From NCBI GenBank assembly GCA_963920575.1, contig OY986972.1, forward strand, positions 19,229,271 to 19,293,270: a stretch of 64,000 bases of DNA. Direction: 5' to 3'. This DNA comes from Narthecium ossifragum. Lineage: Eukaryota; Streptophyta; Magnoliopsida; Dioscoreales; Nartheciaceae. Below are positions 43,021-53,582 of this stretch, in pieces. Position numbers and translations under genes: made by a program. A model generated the notes under the pieces. That model saw only the letters and a program-made list of their open reading frames with translations. It ran no database searches and was not told the origin of the DNA. The stretch's first letter is position 1. The number at the start of each line of letters is the position of its first letter.

Positions 43021-43032
43021 GCTCTGATACCA
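43021..43032 (-). other. Primer-binding site of the gypsy element
   Basis: The minus strand reads TGGTATCAGAGC, complementary to the 3' end of initiator tRNA-Met. It lies 3 bases (ACT) inside the 5' LTR edge at 43036 and fixes the minus orientation. Confidence 0.9.
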
Positions 43033-43035
43033 AGT

Positions 43036-45482
43036 TGTAACACCCCGACCCAAAAAACCCATCCAGGACGAGGCATGAGGGTTCCTATCTCTATTCATCT
43101 TCAATTGGCGCGATACAAATGCGAAAAGACGGATAAATTTAAACAAAATATAATCCAGAGGTAAACATATATTCATTTATATAACACCAGTTGTACTATT
43201 CAATATTTGGTACAAAGACAATCTTCCAAGGATAGAAATAATACATAATCCCAAAAGCCCTCGAAATGTTTACAACATATATCATCAAAAAGGTACAACA
43301 GTTTTTTTTAATCCTCCAGCAAAACCTCAAGCGCCTCTGGATGTACTCGCGCCGCCAAAGGCCGATCCCGCCGGCTCCACAGACGAAGAACTGCCGCCTG
43401 CACCTGCAAACGCAGCCCGGGTAGGAGTGAGCAATAAGCTCAGTAGGGTTCTACTCTACGGCACACTGAAAGGAGGAAAACAACAACAGTGTTGTCTCCC
43501 CGCTCAAGTCTAAGGAATGCCACGGTTCCACGATCCCTGCCGACTACCCCAGGGATCCTACTCTTCTCAACCGACCACGCTGGGATACATCAACCAATCA
43601 CGCTGGGAGGAAACAGAGAACCAGAACCAGTAGGATCACCCTTACCTAGCAGGAAGCCACTGCCTGGGGACCAAGTCAGGGGCACCGACAACCATCCTTA
43701 GCCCTTGGGCTTGGGAGACCAACACGACCTCTAAACCTCAAACACCGATCGAAGCCAACTATCGCAAAAATCCTCAACAACAAGAGATTCGATGATACAA
43801 CATCACACCCTAATCCTGACTACCCAGCCACGGTCCTAAGGCAAGATCCGAGCTACCCGAGAGCCTCGGATCGGCGACCCAAACCATCGTCCGCCTAACC
43901 TCATATGCCTCTAATGCACACAATGCGTGAACCTATGCAAACAACATCTACCCTAGATGTCTCTACATGCCACAACATCAGTTATAGGTTCAACAGATAT
44001 ACAATAGCCCTCGGCACTTGCCGGCAAGAGGCTAAGGTTCCACAATTTTCACATTAGCTAACACTCAAGGCTAGCTAATGGCTAAGCAAACAATTAAGCA
44101 TTTAATTACCAACCAACTATGTATTTAAATGCAAGCCAAACCGTCGATTTACTCAAAGGGGATACACATGCGATTCAATCCTTAATCTCGATGAAAATCC
44201 CCTGAAAACCGTATGAGAACAACATACCAATCCCCCAACAGGTTTAGATATCAAACCCAAGTGAAAGCCATTTAAGAAAAACCAGAAAACACTGTTCAAG
44301 GACCCACGGTCGTTGCGACGGTCGATCCGACGGTCGACCGTGAGGCCACGGTCGATGTCACGATCGATCCGGCGGTCGACCGTGAGGCCAAAACAAGGAA
44401 ACCCTAAGGGCGATGGTCGATGCACCCATCGACCCTGGGGAGCCTGAAACCAAACAGAGCCTGACGGTCGATCCGACGGTTGACTGTGAGGCAAGATCGG
44501 AAAAAGGGAGGATCCCGCGGTCGATCCATGCATCGACCGTGGGAGATCAAAAACCCGACAGAGCCTGATGGACGATGCGACGGTCGATCTGACGGTCGAC
44601 CGTCAGGCCCAGAAAGAGCGTGTCAACGCTTGACAGTCGATGCACCGATCAACCGTCGAGCCTCTGGCACAGTTCCTCAGAACAGTGCCAGAAATCCCAT
44701 TTCTTGGATTTCAAGGATCAAAACAAGTTGGAAGTTGATGAAACTTTGTAAGCAAGTGTAATTAACGATGGGGAAACCAATGGTATGAAGAAATCACATT
44801 TTTGATGGTTAAATCTCCTATCTAGGTCAAAACGGGTGAAAACCGGCAAAACAGAGATAATACGGAAAACCAGCCGTTAGAATACGGAAATCGCGAGGTA
44901 GGAATACTTCAAAGCATCTATAACACATGCAAAATGAATTACACAACATTCTAACAAGTATTCCTACAGCGAAAAGGCAATAAACCTATCCTAGGAGAAC
45001 CCGATCCTAAGATCGAGGTAGAAACACCTACGTGAGCAAGTAGGGCAGCTCCTCCACGCATCCAACTAGTCAAGCCGCCAAGATCTGCGCTCCGAAAGCC
45101 GCGTCTCCAAGCCCTAGCTCAGCCGAAGGAGAGAGAGAGAAGGAGAGAAAATGACATGAGAAGAGAAAGAAAGAGAGAGAAAGGGACAGGGCTTATATAG
45201 AAATCCGGATTTATCTCAGCCGTCCGATTCGATCTTCCCCGATCGAGCTCTGATCTTCCGATCGGACGCACCCTAGAGATTCTAATCAAACACATGCATC
45301 AATCCAAAGCCGTGGGTGCAATGCGGGTGTGAAACCGACCACCAGAGGGCATATTTACCAAAGTGCCCCCGGGGTCCAACCGCCATATGATCGCCAGATC
45401 GTACCCGACGCGGAACCAAACCAACAGGAAACCGGCTCTCGACCCACGCGGTTGAGCCAAGTCGGAGGGACGGGCCTTTACA
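43036..45482 (-). repeat. 5' LTR of the gypsy element (minus orientation)
   Basis: 2447 bp, collinear with 35602-38052. It begins TGTAAAGGCCCGTCC at 45482 and ends ...GGGTCGGGGTGTTACA at 43036 on the minus strand. The TATA box (CTATATAAGC) is at 45191-45200, and the word array is at about 44300-44660. Confidence 0.95.
44300..44660 (-). repeat. GGTCGACC palindromic-word array in the gypsy 5' LTR
   Basis: Counterpart of 36870-37240, with words such as ACGGTCGATCCGACGGTCGA then CCGT. Some words differ between the two LTRs (for example GGTCGACTGT-like versus GGTTGACTGT), so the array is accumulating substitutions. Confidence 0.85.
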
Positions 45483-45571
45483 TCCACCCTCCTCCACCTG
45501 TTCCTCCACCTGTTACAGCCATTGTTTCGTACCGACCACCTTCCTCATCGGAGCCAAGACCCCAGGGATGA

Positions 45572-47301
45572 TACTAGTATCTTAGCTTGTCGGTTTCACG
45601 TCGCCTTTGTACTTATTTGATTTGATTGCTTACTTGTTAGGTTTCTTGTACTTAGGCGAATGTAGTACCAGAAGCTTGTTCTTAGTGACTTAGACTGTAT
45701 CTTGGGGTCAATTTTGTATTTATGGTTGGTTGGGACTTTATTTGGTCATATTTTTGTACTCCCGTGCTCTTCTTTTGTATCTTTTGAAATATTGACAATG
45801 GACATATACAATGGATGTTGGCTATGGGGGTATGCCCCGCGCGTGTGTGTGCGACTTGTGAATGTGAATGTGTAATGTGTGCAGGTGAATGGAGACGTGG
45901 ATGTCTAGATATCAAAATGAATGAAAATGAAAATTTGTAGCCCTTATGCTTCTTGAATAAATAGAGGAGATTCTGCCCAATTTTTCTCTAATTTTGCATG
46001 CTTATTCTATTCTTTACTCCATAGCCATCACAGGGTATTTCTTCTACTATTTTCTAGGGTCTCTATACTATAGTATGCATATTTCTGCGATGCATTCCGA
46101 CATCACGCACGTACTTGGTTTTCACGCTTAACCTTGGGCAGCAACTACGGTTTTACCTATCACCAAGGTTACTGTTTCATTAGAAGCTTCATCAGGTTAT
46201 CTCTATCCCTTACCTTATTTTCGTGCTTGAGGACAATCCCGCTTAAGTTGGGGGTAGCATTCATAAATTTCATGCTTAATTTTTTTATACATCCCTTGAC
46301 ATATGTTAAAAGAATGAAATTATGATATTTATTGATAGACGCATGCTTTAGAAATTTATCTTATCAATTATTCTGATACTTGAATGCCATATAAGAGATA
46401 GTAAACTTTTGCTATGCATAACATTATTTCTATACTTTAACACTTTTACCATGAATTAGGGATAACTTCACATATTCTAATGCACATGTTCACTTTCACA
46501 TGTTAAGGAGTTGATATTAGATTCTAAGCATTATACTATGATGGATTTTCAGTTTTATTTTATGTCACAAAAAATATATGAGCACATGTAGTTATCTGAA
46601 TATGCAAAAGAAAGGATTTTCAACTTAGTAACCGGATAGTGTGCCTGATCAGCATGGTGTTCGCGTAAAACGGTTGAATCTGAATATGCAAAATATATGA
46701 AAAAAAAGGATTTTCAACTTAGTAACCAGGCAGTGTGCATGGCCAGCATGGTTTTCGCGTAAAACAGTTGAAATTCCTTTAGAAAAAAAAAACAAAAAAA
46801 AAACCAGAGATTGCTATGTGATAAGTGGAAGATATGTGCTTGGATAGGACTGTGATCTTGAATAGTTGAAATATTTAGATATAATTGATACTCTGAAGCA
46901 TGTGGAACTCTATTCACATATTAGAGTGTTAAAGTTATTTTTAATCATGAGTAAATATGTTAAAGTATTGGAAATATATTATGATATGTTTTGACTTACT
47001 ATATCTTTTTGTACCTATAAGTTGAATGGTATATTCATAGATAATATTTCTAATTCGTGTATTAGAGTTGATGAATATTATAACGGATTTCTAATAGCAT
47101 AGTCAAGGGAATGTGTGGATGTTTGTGGGTGTCATCACTGAAAACTCTCAGGAGACTATAACTCTTTCACTGGGGTAACCCAGGGGTTTAAACGCTTGTT
47201 GCACATGCTAAGTGCAATCTTGAGACCTACGAAAGTGGCTAGCTAGATTTATTTTTATCCTTTGTTTGCTCGAGAATTAGCAAAGATCAAGTTGGGAGGT
47301 G
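45572..47301 (+). other. 3' untranslated internal region of the Tat-like element, with PPT
   Basis: No protein is supported. At about 46209-46250 the string CTTGAGGACAATCCCGCTTA then AGTTGGGGGTAG matches the purine-rich motif that marks the 3' part of plant Athila/Tat elements. 46930-47301 aligns with 7435-7815. The PPT is AAGTTGGGAGGTG directly before the LTR at 47302. Confidence 0.7.
46596..46771 (+). repeat. Tandem duplication of about 84-90 bp
   Basis: CTGAATATGCAAAA begins the units at 46596 and 46680. Both contain GGATTTTCAACTTAGTAACC, AGTGTGCNTG, CAGCATGGT and TTCGCGTAAAACNGTTGAA. The second copy is followed by an A-rich run. Confidence 0.85.
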
Positions 47302-48987
47302 TGATAAGACTTGAAAACTACATAAATCACCCTTGTAATTTGGCTTTGTTAGTCTCCGAGTAGTACTTCATTGATGACCTTTACCCTATTTCAGGTACAA
47401 CATACCTCAGTACAAGTTAGACCAAGTTTGGAGTCAAAACGAACACATTTGGGCAAAACCAGGATAAAATGATCGATCATCTATAAGGGGAAAGATCGAT
47501 CTCTACAAGACATCAAAAGAAACCCAAGCTGAAGCATAATGATCGATCTTCACATCAGGAAATGATCGATCATTTGCTTTGCACTAACCTAACAGAGAGC
47601 ACCAATTCAACGGATCGATCTTCACAGCATATCCAGATCGATCTTATACGCACGTCAACAGTGACAGAGAGCAAGATTTGAAAAGATCGATCTTCCTCCA
47701 TGGAATGATTGATCACTCACGGGGCGTGACCAACATTACAAGTAAATGATCCATCATCTTCTATAAGGATGATCGATCCTTTACGGGGCGACCCAACGAT
47801 AGAAGACTAAATGATCGATCTTCACCCTATGAAGATCGATCATTCCTTTATTCGTGAAGAAAATCGAAGGCCCAGATCTAATCCGATGGAAGGGGGTTTC
47901 CTAGGTTATAAATAGGCATGATCTAGGGTTTTTGGGGCTCTTGTTCCTCTCTTAGGGGGGCTTCCCTCTTGGAACTCTTTCTTAGTTTCTTTTTCTTCTT
48001 TTAAACTTTTCTTTTTAGAATCTCTTGGAAAAAATCCATGGCAGAAAAGCTTCATCAACTTTCATCCATGGATCAAACCCAAAAGATGAGTAGCTAAACT
48101 TTTAATCATGAGATTCTTATGATGTAACTAGGGTTTCTATTAGGGATTTTTAGGATTTAGGACTTGTATACCCTCTTGAATGGTATGTATGGATTGATCT
48201 TAATTTCTTTATGAACTTGGTGTTGATTTAACTTGTAGATGGTTGGATTGTTCTAATGTGTGTTAGATCTAGAGCCTATGCATGTTAGGGCTTGGATTTG
48301 ACTCATCTAAGAGGGGAATCATGCTAGAACCATGAAATCTCATATTATGAGGGGATCTTATTTGTGATTAGGGGTTGTATAGTGCTAGAACCACTATACT
48401 CTATTTCTAATGCTCCATCTGCCCTATGTTTATAGATTTGGCCAATCGAGGTGCTAGAACCATCTTGACCTTACACCCAAATCCATATTATGATTATTTT
48501 CTCGCGATGAATCGGTCTTAATCAGAGGGTTCATTAGCGGTGATCGGAACTAACCATTAGGTCACCGAATTTTAGATAATTATTCTCACCGACGAGGGAT
48601 CCTAACCGAACCTTGTTGAGTGATACGGAGAACTAGCCATTCACTTGTCAACCATTAGGAGAGCCATTCAGTTTGGTTCACTTGTTCTAATCCTAGGAAG
48701 ACCTAGTAGAACCTTTGTTACTGATTAAGAATTCCTTGGTTCCTTTCCTTGCATTTATAAATCGTTTAGTATTAAGTTAGTTGAATTCCATTTCTGAATT
48801 TGTTCTCCACTTATTGGTAGGAATACTTAGATTGAGTTTAGAAGTTTAATTACTTTCCTACGCATTTCCTATGGATTCGACTGTGAATCACTGCTAGCTA
48901 CTACTAAAGTAGTTAGTTAGTAGTTTGATTATAAATTTGTAATTTTAGGTAGACTTGTTAAGTCGTGACACTTTTCAAGTCCTATCA
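47302..48987 (+). mobile_element. 3' LTR of the Tat-like element
   Basis: Starts TGATAAGACTTGAAAA after the PPT and ends TTTTCAAGTCCTATCA before the TSD GCTTT (48988-48992). The TATA box TATAAATAG is at about 47907-47915. GATCGATC words lie just upstream at about 47465-47850. It pairs with 30745-32394. Its last 10 bases (48978-48987) have no counterpart at the inner end of the 5' LTR, and they complete an inverted repeat with the LTR start. Confidence 0.9.
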
Positions 48988-48992
48988 GCTTT

Positions 48993-49156
48993 CCTATCAA
49001 GTAGCGCCCACTCCTCATCCTCCATATCGTTCGGCTTCTTTCTCGTAAGAGGAAGATAGAGATTTTTCTGATAAGGTAATCCTGCATCTGCTTCTTCCAA
49101 AATCTGAACTTCTGGCCATCGAACTTCTCGATCTTCACATTTCCTTCTTCTGCCAT
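48993..49156 (-). pseudogene. Copia gag N-terminal part (start of the gag at 30196-30744)
   Basis: The Met at 49156 opens MAEEGNVKIEKFDGQKF, followed by the FRFWKKQMQDYLI block typical of copia gag. A one-base loss near 49063 shifts the frame (the rest reads LYLPLTRKKPNDMEDEEWAL in another phase). The segment ends at 48993 at the Tat-like element, and its continuation is at 30744. The PBS-like site and LTR of this copia lie just upstream. Confidence 0.85.
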
Positions 49157-49173
49157 TACTCCAAATCAAAACT

Positions 49174-49539
49174 GGGCTCATGATATCACTTGTTAGGATT
49201 ATAGCAGAGAAGGAAGACACAAAGAAGCACACACAAACGCAAGATCTACGTGGTTCAACACAAAATAGGGGTACGTCCACGGAGTCGCTGGAGGTTTTTC
49301 ACTATAAGAGACAAAGATACCAATTACATATGACGGCAGCAATCACAGTCTCAAACCCTAGGTGACAAGCCCTTTATATATCCCAACTTCCTAAGAGTTT
49401 ACAATGGATCAACATGAGAAACACAATTCTAAATTAACCAAATCCGACCATCCTTTGAAGCTCGAGCCTTTTAGGAAAGGGCTCAACCCTCTAAAAATTC
49501 ATGTTTTGCCTGGAATTGGGTCTCACGCTCAGTCAAGAG
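49174..49539 (-). mobile_element. PBS and 5' LTR of the minus-strand copia element
   Basis: On the minus strand, TGATATCATGAGCCC (49188-49174) resembles a TGGTATCAGAGCCC PBS. It directly follows an LTR end at 49191 (...ATAATCCTAACA). The LTR interior has a TATATAAAGGGC TATA box near 49371-49382 on the minus strand. The outer LTR end could not be fixed; it lies at or before 49539, where another copia element is inserted. Confidence 0.6.
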
Positions 49540-49659
49540 TGTTGGTCCTAATAGTGTTTTGATGATGTTTTGATCATGCCAATATGTTCTTAAATGATAA
49601 AATATATATGTGATAGAATATATGTTAGAAACATATTTTAACTTTCATATTTGAGTTAT

Positions 49660-49985
49660 TGTTGTTGCTGACGGTCAATGCATGGATCGATCGTGGAATC
49701 GACTGTGGAGTCTGGCGGTTGATGTGTGGATCAGCCGCGGAGGTCATTTATGGGCTTTAGGCCGATGGTCGATGTGACCTTATGAGGAGAAGCGACGGTT
49801 GAACGAGGCATCGACCATGGAAAGTGTTTTTCCTCACAGAGCCGCATGGACGATGTGACGGTTGATGCGATGGTCGACCGTGAAGCTTGAAGGACGATGC
49901 GTGGATCGATCGCGACTCAAGAAGAACGCGACGAACGATGTGGTGGACGATGTGACGGTCGACTGCCAGTCAGGAAACTAGCCAT
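49660..49985 (+). repeat. Palindromic-word array in the copia LTR U3
   Basis: Words such as GACGGTCAATGCATGGATCG, ATCGTGGAATCGACTGTGG, CGATGTGACGGTTGATGCGA and TGGTCGACCGTG are spaced about 20-40 bp. The array lies upstream of the TATA-like TATATATG near 50051. The homologous array in the minus-oriented copy is at 16600-16870. Confidence 0.8.
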
Positions 49986-50574
49986 TAAAGAATCGTTGCA
50001 GAAATGCAAAGTAGTCGTTGGAAGCTACTTTTTGAGGCCCTAAAGCTCAAATATATATGAGAAGATGCATCAAACTTGGTGTAAAACTAAGGGAGATATT
50101 AGTACACATTGTAACCAGTTTTTATTCTTTAGAGAGCTTTAATCTTTGTCAAACTACTTCAAGTTGTGAAGTAGACCTTGTGAGAGATATCCAAGAGAGG
50201 GCTTGGAGATATTGTAAGGTTGCCAAGCACCCGTAAGCTTGGTGGATAGGTTGCCAAGCACCCGGAAGCTTGGTGAACAACTTGTAAGAGGTCTTGCAAG
50301 TAGTGAAATCTCAAGGAGGCCTTTGAGTGAAGTGGGCGTAGGCAAGGTTTGCCGATCCACTATAAAATCTTGTGCAAATCTCTTAACTCTCTCTTATCCT
50401 TCATTACTTGCTTTATTTATTGCTTTCATATCTATACAAGCATACAAGTCTTCTAGCATTCTATCTAGGATTTTATCTATTGTATTTCCATAAAAGGGTC
50501 CAATTCACCCCCCCTTCTTGGACCTTCAATTAGTATCAGAGCCTCGTCTCTAAATCTGAGGTTTAACGTCCCTA

Positions 50575-51660
50575 GAGGATCATAGGCATAGACGGAAAAC
50601 CAACAAGGACTTTCTACCAATAGGTCTCCCTACTTTAATAGAGAAAATTACAGTTATTGGAAGACTAGGATGGAAATTTTTATCCAATCCTTAGATTATG
50701 AAGTTTGACTTACCATTGAGGATGGACCATTTATTCCAAGTAAATAGCATGAAGGAAATGATGTACCCAAGCTTAAGAGTGAGTATACTTCATCCGACTT
50801 AAAAAAATTGAAAACTAATGCTAAAGCCAAATGCTTTCTTATTTATGCATTGAGCTGAGCCCCAATGAATTTAGTTAATTTCAAGTTGTAAATCTGCCAA
50901 GGAAATATGGGAGAAGCTTCAAATTACATATGAGAGAACCAACCAAATTAAAAAGACTAGGATAAGTATGCTTGTTCATGATTATGAATTGTTTAGCATG
51001 AAGGATAATGAGTCCATTAGTGAAATGTTTACACGCTTCAATAATATTTTGAATGTGCTTCAATCTCTTCACAAATCTTATGCTAATGATGAAATTGTAA
51101 AAAAGATACTTAGGTGTCTACCTAAAGCATGGGATCTCAAGGTGACGGCGATTGAAGAAGCCAAAGACATTTCCAAGTTATCACTTGATGAGCTCATAGG
51201 CTCACTCATGACCTATGAGATGAACTTGAAGAAGAGCAACAATTAAGGAGAGAAGAAAGACAAATCGGTTCCATTTAAGTCGTCATACCAAGATTCATCA
51301 AGTTCAAGTGATGAAAAATCGGATTCAAGTGATGAGGAATTGGCATCAATTACAAGAAAAATCAAAAGGATGCTCAAACACCGAGGAAAGAAGATTTTCA
51401 AGAAGAAAACCTCCAAAGGTGAAAAAACAAACTCTACCTCATCTAATTCAAATGACAATATATATTATGAGTGTAGAAAGCCCGGACACTACAAGTCTGA
51501 TTGCCCTCAACTCAAGAAGCCAACAAAGAAGAGTTTCAAGAAAAAGAAAGGCATGGTGGCAACTTGGAGTGAAAGCGATAAGGATTCCTCCTCCGATGAA
51601 AAAGAGCAAGAAAAGGCAAATATTTTTTTAATGGCCATCGGGAATGATGAAGATTATCAT
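50575..51660 (+). pseudogene. Copia gag (UBN2-type) with zinc knuckle, broken
   Basis: Homology starts about 50600 with the YWKTRMEIFIQS-like segment and shows stops near 50707, 50747 and 50864. The capsid core (VHDYELFSMKDNESISEMFT, RFNNILNVLQSL, YANDEIVKKILRCLPKAW, LSLDELIGSLMTYEM) is intact at 50968-51246. The same frame continues past a TAA at 51244 through a Ser/Asp-rich linker to a CX2CX4HX4C knuckle at 51472-51504 (C-R-K-P-G-H-Y-K-S-D-C). It then runs into the deletion joint near 51660. The LTR and gag resemble long-gag copia lineages; I do not assign a clade firmly. Confidence 0.85.
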
Positions 51661-51793
51661 TCTTTAGCTATACAAGCATACCAGTCTTCTAGTATTCTAT
51701 CTAGGTTTTCATCTATTGTATTTCCGTAAAAGGGTCCAATTCAACCCCACCCCCCCCCCCCCCCCCCCCCCCCCTTCTTGGACCTTCAAAGAG

Positions 51794-52411
51794 GGGGCTC
51801 GAGCCTTCTGCTAAAGTAGGTGTTTTCTTCCTGCTGTACTAGGTGTTTCCATAATAGGCCCAGTTCGTTAGGGTGACCATGGTTGGATACCTAGAGACAC
51901 CGGTGGAGCTATGGGACCCCTGTGTACAGCCAGACCTTGTTAGAGGGCGACACTATTGTGTTTCCCTCATCCTTCTGTGAGTCGTAGTGTAGATTCCCTG
52001 CTAAGCTTAGTTGCTCATTCTTACCTGGGCTGCGTTTTGCAGGTGCAGGCGTTAGCTCCTCTTCGATGGCCCCTATCGGACAGTTGGTTGGCGGTGCAGA
52101 GGCGCCTGACGGAGTTTGAGAAGTGGTGATCTTCTGTCTTCCAAACTTTGTATAGTTAGGCTCCTACGGGAGTGTATAAATGTTTGTATCTTTTTTTCCC
52201 CTCTTCGAGGTTTTGTAGATTGTACTTTGGATTTATGATCTTTAAGTTTGAGGTTTCTGAAATTTTTTAGAATTGTTAATTGAGGGTGTTGATGAATTGT
52301 TTAGGAAGACCAATAGGTTAGAGAGACCTCTCGCCATTATTTTTCTGTAGTTTTTTAGGTTTCAGTTCGTGTCCGTGGCCCTGTTGGGCTTTCGCGGGTC
52401 GGGGCGCGACA
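51794..52411 (+). mobile_element. 3' part of a gypsy LTR (subfamily of the 2.4-kb LTR)
   Basis: The ordered blocks match the 2.4-kb LTR family: GAGTCGTAGTGTAGATTCCC, GCTTAGTTGCTCATTC, ACCTGGGCTGCGTTTTGCAG, GTGCAGGCG, GGCGGTGCAGAGGCGCCTGA, then CTTCGAGG, and the end GGGTCGGGGCGCGACA at 52411. The 5' part is absent or unrecognisable, and the deleted copia element lies at its left edge. It cuts into the minus-strand Tat-type pol. Confidence 0.75.
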
Positions 52412-53571
52412 CTAAGTTTGCCATTTTGCTTTAGTACTGGCACAATATTTGAAAGCCATTCAACATATCTGGCCATCCTAATAAAATTAGCATTTAGCAA
52501 TTGTTCAATTTCCTTTTTTATTTCCGAGAGAACGTTTGGAGAAAAACGCCTAGGCGCTTATTTATAAGGCTTAAAATTTGACCCAGTAGGAAGTTCATGT
52601 TCTACAAAATTCCTACTGATACCAGGCATTTTCTCATAATCCCTAGCAAAACAATATTTATATGAACGAAGAATAGAAAGTAGTTCACACCTCATATCTT
52701 GGCCGAGAAGTTTGCTTATGAAAGTTAGCCAAGGATCGCCATCATCGCCAATGTCTACTTCTTCCAATGGGTCTTGGGCGTGCGTATTTTCACATTTTCC
52801 ATAGGGAACTTCTTCTTCCTCCTCTTGGGGAAGTTCTTTCAAGCAATTTATATCGTTCATCTCTTGTACCATAAGCGTTTCTAACTGATAAGCCATTAAC
52901 TTGGCTTTCAAGGTCGTAATTGCGGCCTGATCTCTCTCAAGTTTAGCACCCATTACTTCAAATTTGTGGGCGCTGATCAGCCAACTTTTGGGGCAAAGAC
53001 CACAGAGATTGGTCTTGCAGGGTCAAACAATTCAGCAATACAATCTTTCATCACAGCTCCATTTGCTGACAAACTTTTAACGCCTCATTCACCTCCATGA
53101 ACTGCAAGGGTCCATAATTTCATTCATAAAACGATGCCTCTACTGCATGCGTCTCAGCGCTATAATTTCATTCATATTCCCTTGTTCATTCCAAAGAAAC
53201 AAACACTGGTGTAACGACGATGGCACACACTTACTGTCGTGAATCCAATCTCGACCAACCAACACATTGTAACTGGTCGGCGATTCCATAACGAAGAATG
53301 CTGTAATTCTCTTCACACTTCCCACTTTGACATCTAAAGGGAGAATCCCTTTGGCAGGAGTTGGTACCCTACTAAACCTTTTCAAAGTTATGTCTGTAGC
53401 AATCAAGTTACTCTCTGTCTTGTCAAGCCACTTCAAAATCCTTGCCGAGATGACATTAACTGCAGCCCCTGTGTCAATCAAGACTATGCTTACAGGTATA
53501 CCATTGACCTTGGCCTTAATGTGCAAAGGTCTAAGATGGCGCGTCATAGCTTCTGGCGGCCTGTCAAACAC
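52412..53571 (-). pseudogene. Tat-type (gypsy) protease and N-terminal RT, broken
   Basis: The protease at 53571-53140 shows L-I-D-T-G-A-A-V-N-V (active-site Asp near 53482) and VLVGRDWIHD, the Tat-lineage form. After a damaged linker, the segment 52953-52558 carries the pre-RT block YCFARDYEKMPGI, then VEHELPTGSNFKPYK. The start of RT (FIRMARYVEWLSNIVPVLKQ) is at about 52490-52412. It stops at the inserted gypsy LTR end, so the RT palm and everything downstream is lost. Several frame breaks and stops separate the pieces. Confidence 0.85.
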
Positions 53572-53582
53572 AACCTTGCTCT

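Larger units (their letters stand above)
35602..45482 (-). mobile_element. Complete Ty3/gypsy element, Tekay/Del-like, 9881 bp
   Basis: Two LTRs (35602-38052 and 43036-45482) flank a minus-strand gag-pol, with a perfect 5-bp TSD TCCAC (35597-35601 and 45483-45487). The PBS, TGGTATCAGAGC on the minus strand, is at 43021-43032, five bases from the 5' LTR edge. The PPT-like TTTTTAAGGTTGTTAGGT on the minus strand adjoins the 3' LTR at 38053. The gene order gag-PR-RT-RH-INT with a C-terminal chromodomain-like segment fits the Tekay/Del chromovirus lineage. In the first roughly 180 bp that I compared, the two LTRs differ at about ten positions, so the insertion is not recent. The coding frames are broken by several stops and at least two frameshifts. 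Confidence 0.95.
35413..45571 (+). pseudogene. Pro-rich small open frame of the Tat-like element, interrupted by the gypsy insertion
   Basis: This frame starts at 35413 (MGRKKVTSNKGLVGKGK), has 63 codons to 35601, and is then cut by the 9.9-kb gypsy element. Skipping the element and one TSD copy, it continues in frame at 45488 (PPPPVPPPVTAIVSYR) and stops at 45571, for 91 residues in all. A Lys-rich basic start is followed by a Pro-rich body. It lies between the PBS and PPT, so it belongs to the retroelement and not to the host. Its function is unknown, and it may once have been the C-terminal part of a larger protein. Confidence 0.55.
49540..51788 (+). mobile_element. Internally deleted copia element, 2249 bp, TSD AAGAG
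   Basis: A complete 5' LTR (49540-50528, TGTTGGTCCTAA to CTTGGACCTTCA) is followed by a PBS-like TTAGTATCAGAGCC (50530-50543). The gag follows, then only the last roughly 128 bp of the 3' LTR (about 51661-51788). The perfect TSD AAGAG (49535-49539 and 51789-51793) shows that the shortened form is a bounded insertion. Protease, integrase, RT, RNase H and most of the 3' LTR are missing. A 25-C run sits at 51750-51774, where the 5' LTR has only seven C residues. Confidence 0.92.

Noticed and set aside
46134..46325. A short hydrophobic frame downstream of the Pro-rich frame
   Set aside because: It overlaps the conserved noncoding CTTGAGGACAA...AAGTTGGGGG motif of Athila/Tat elements, and no family was recognised.
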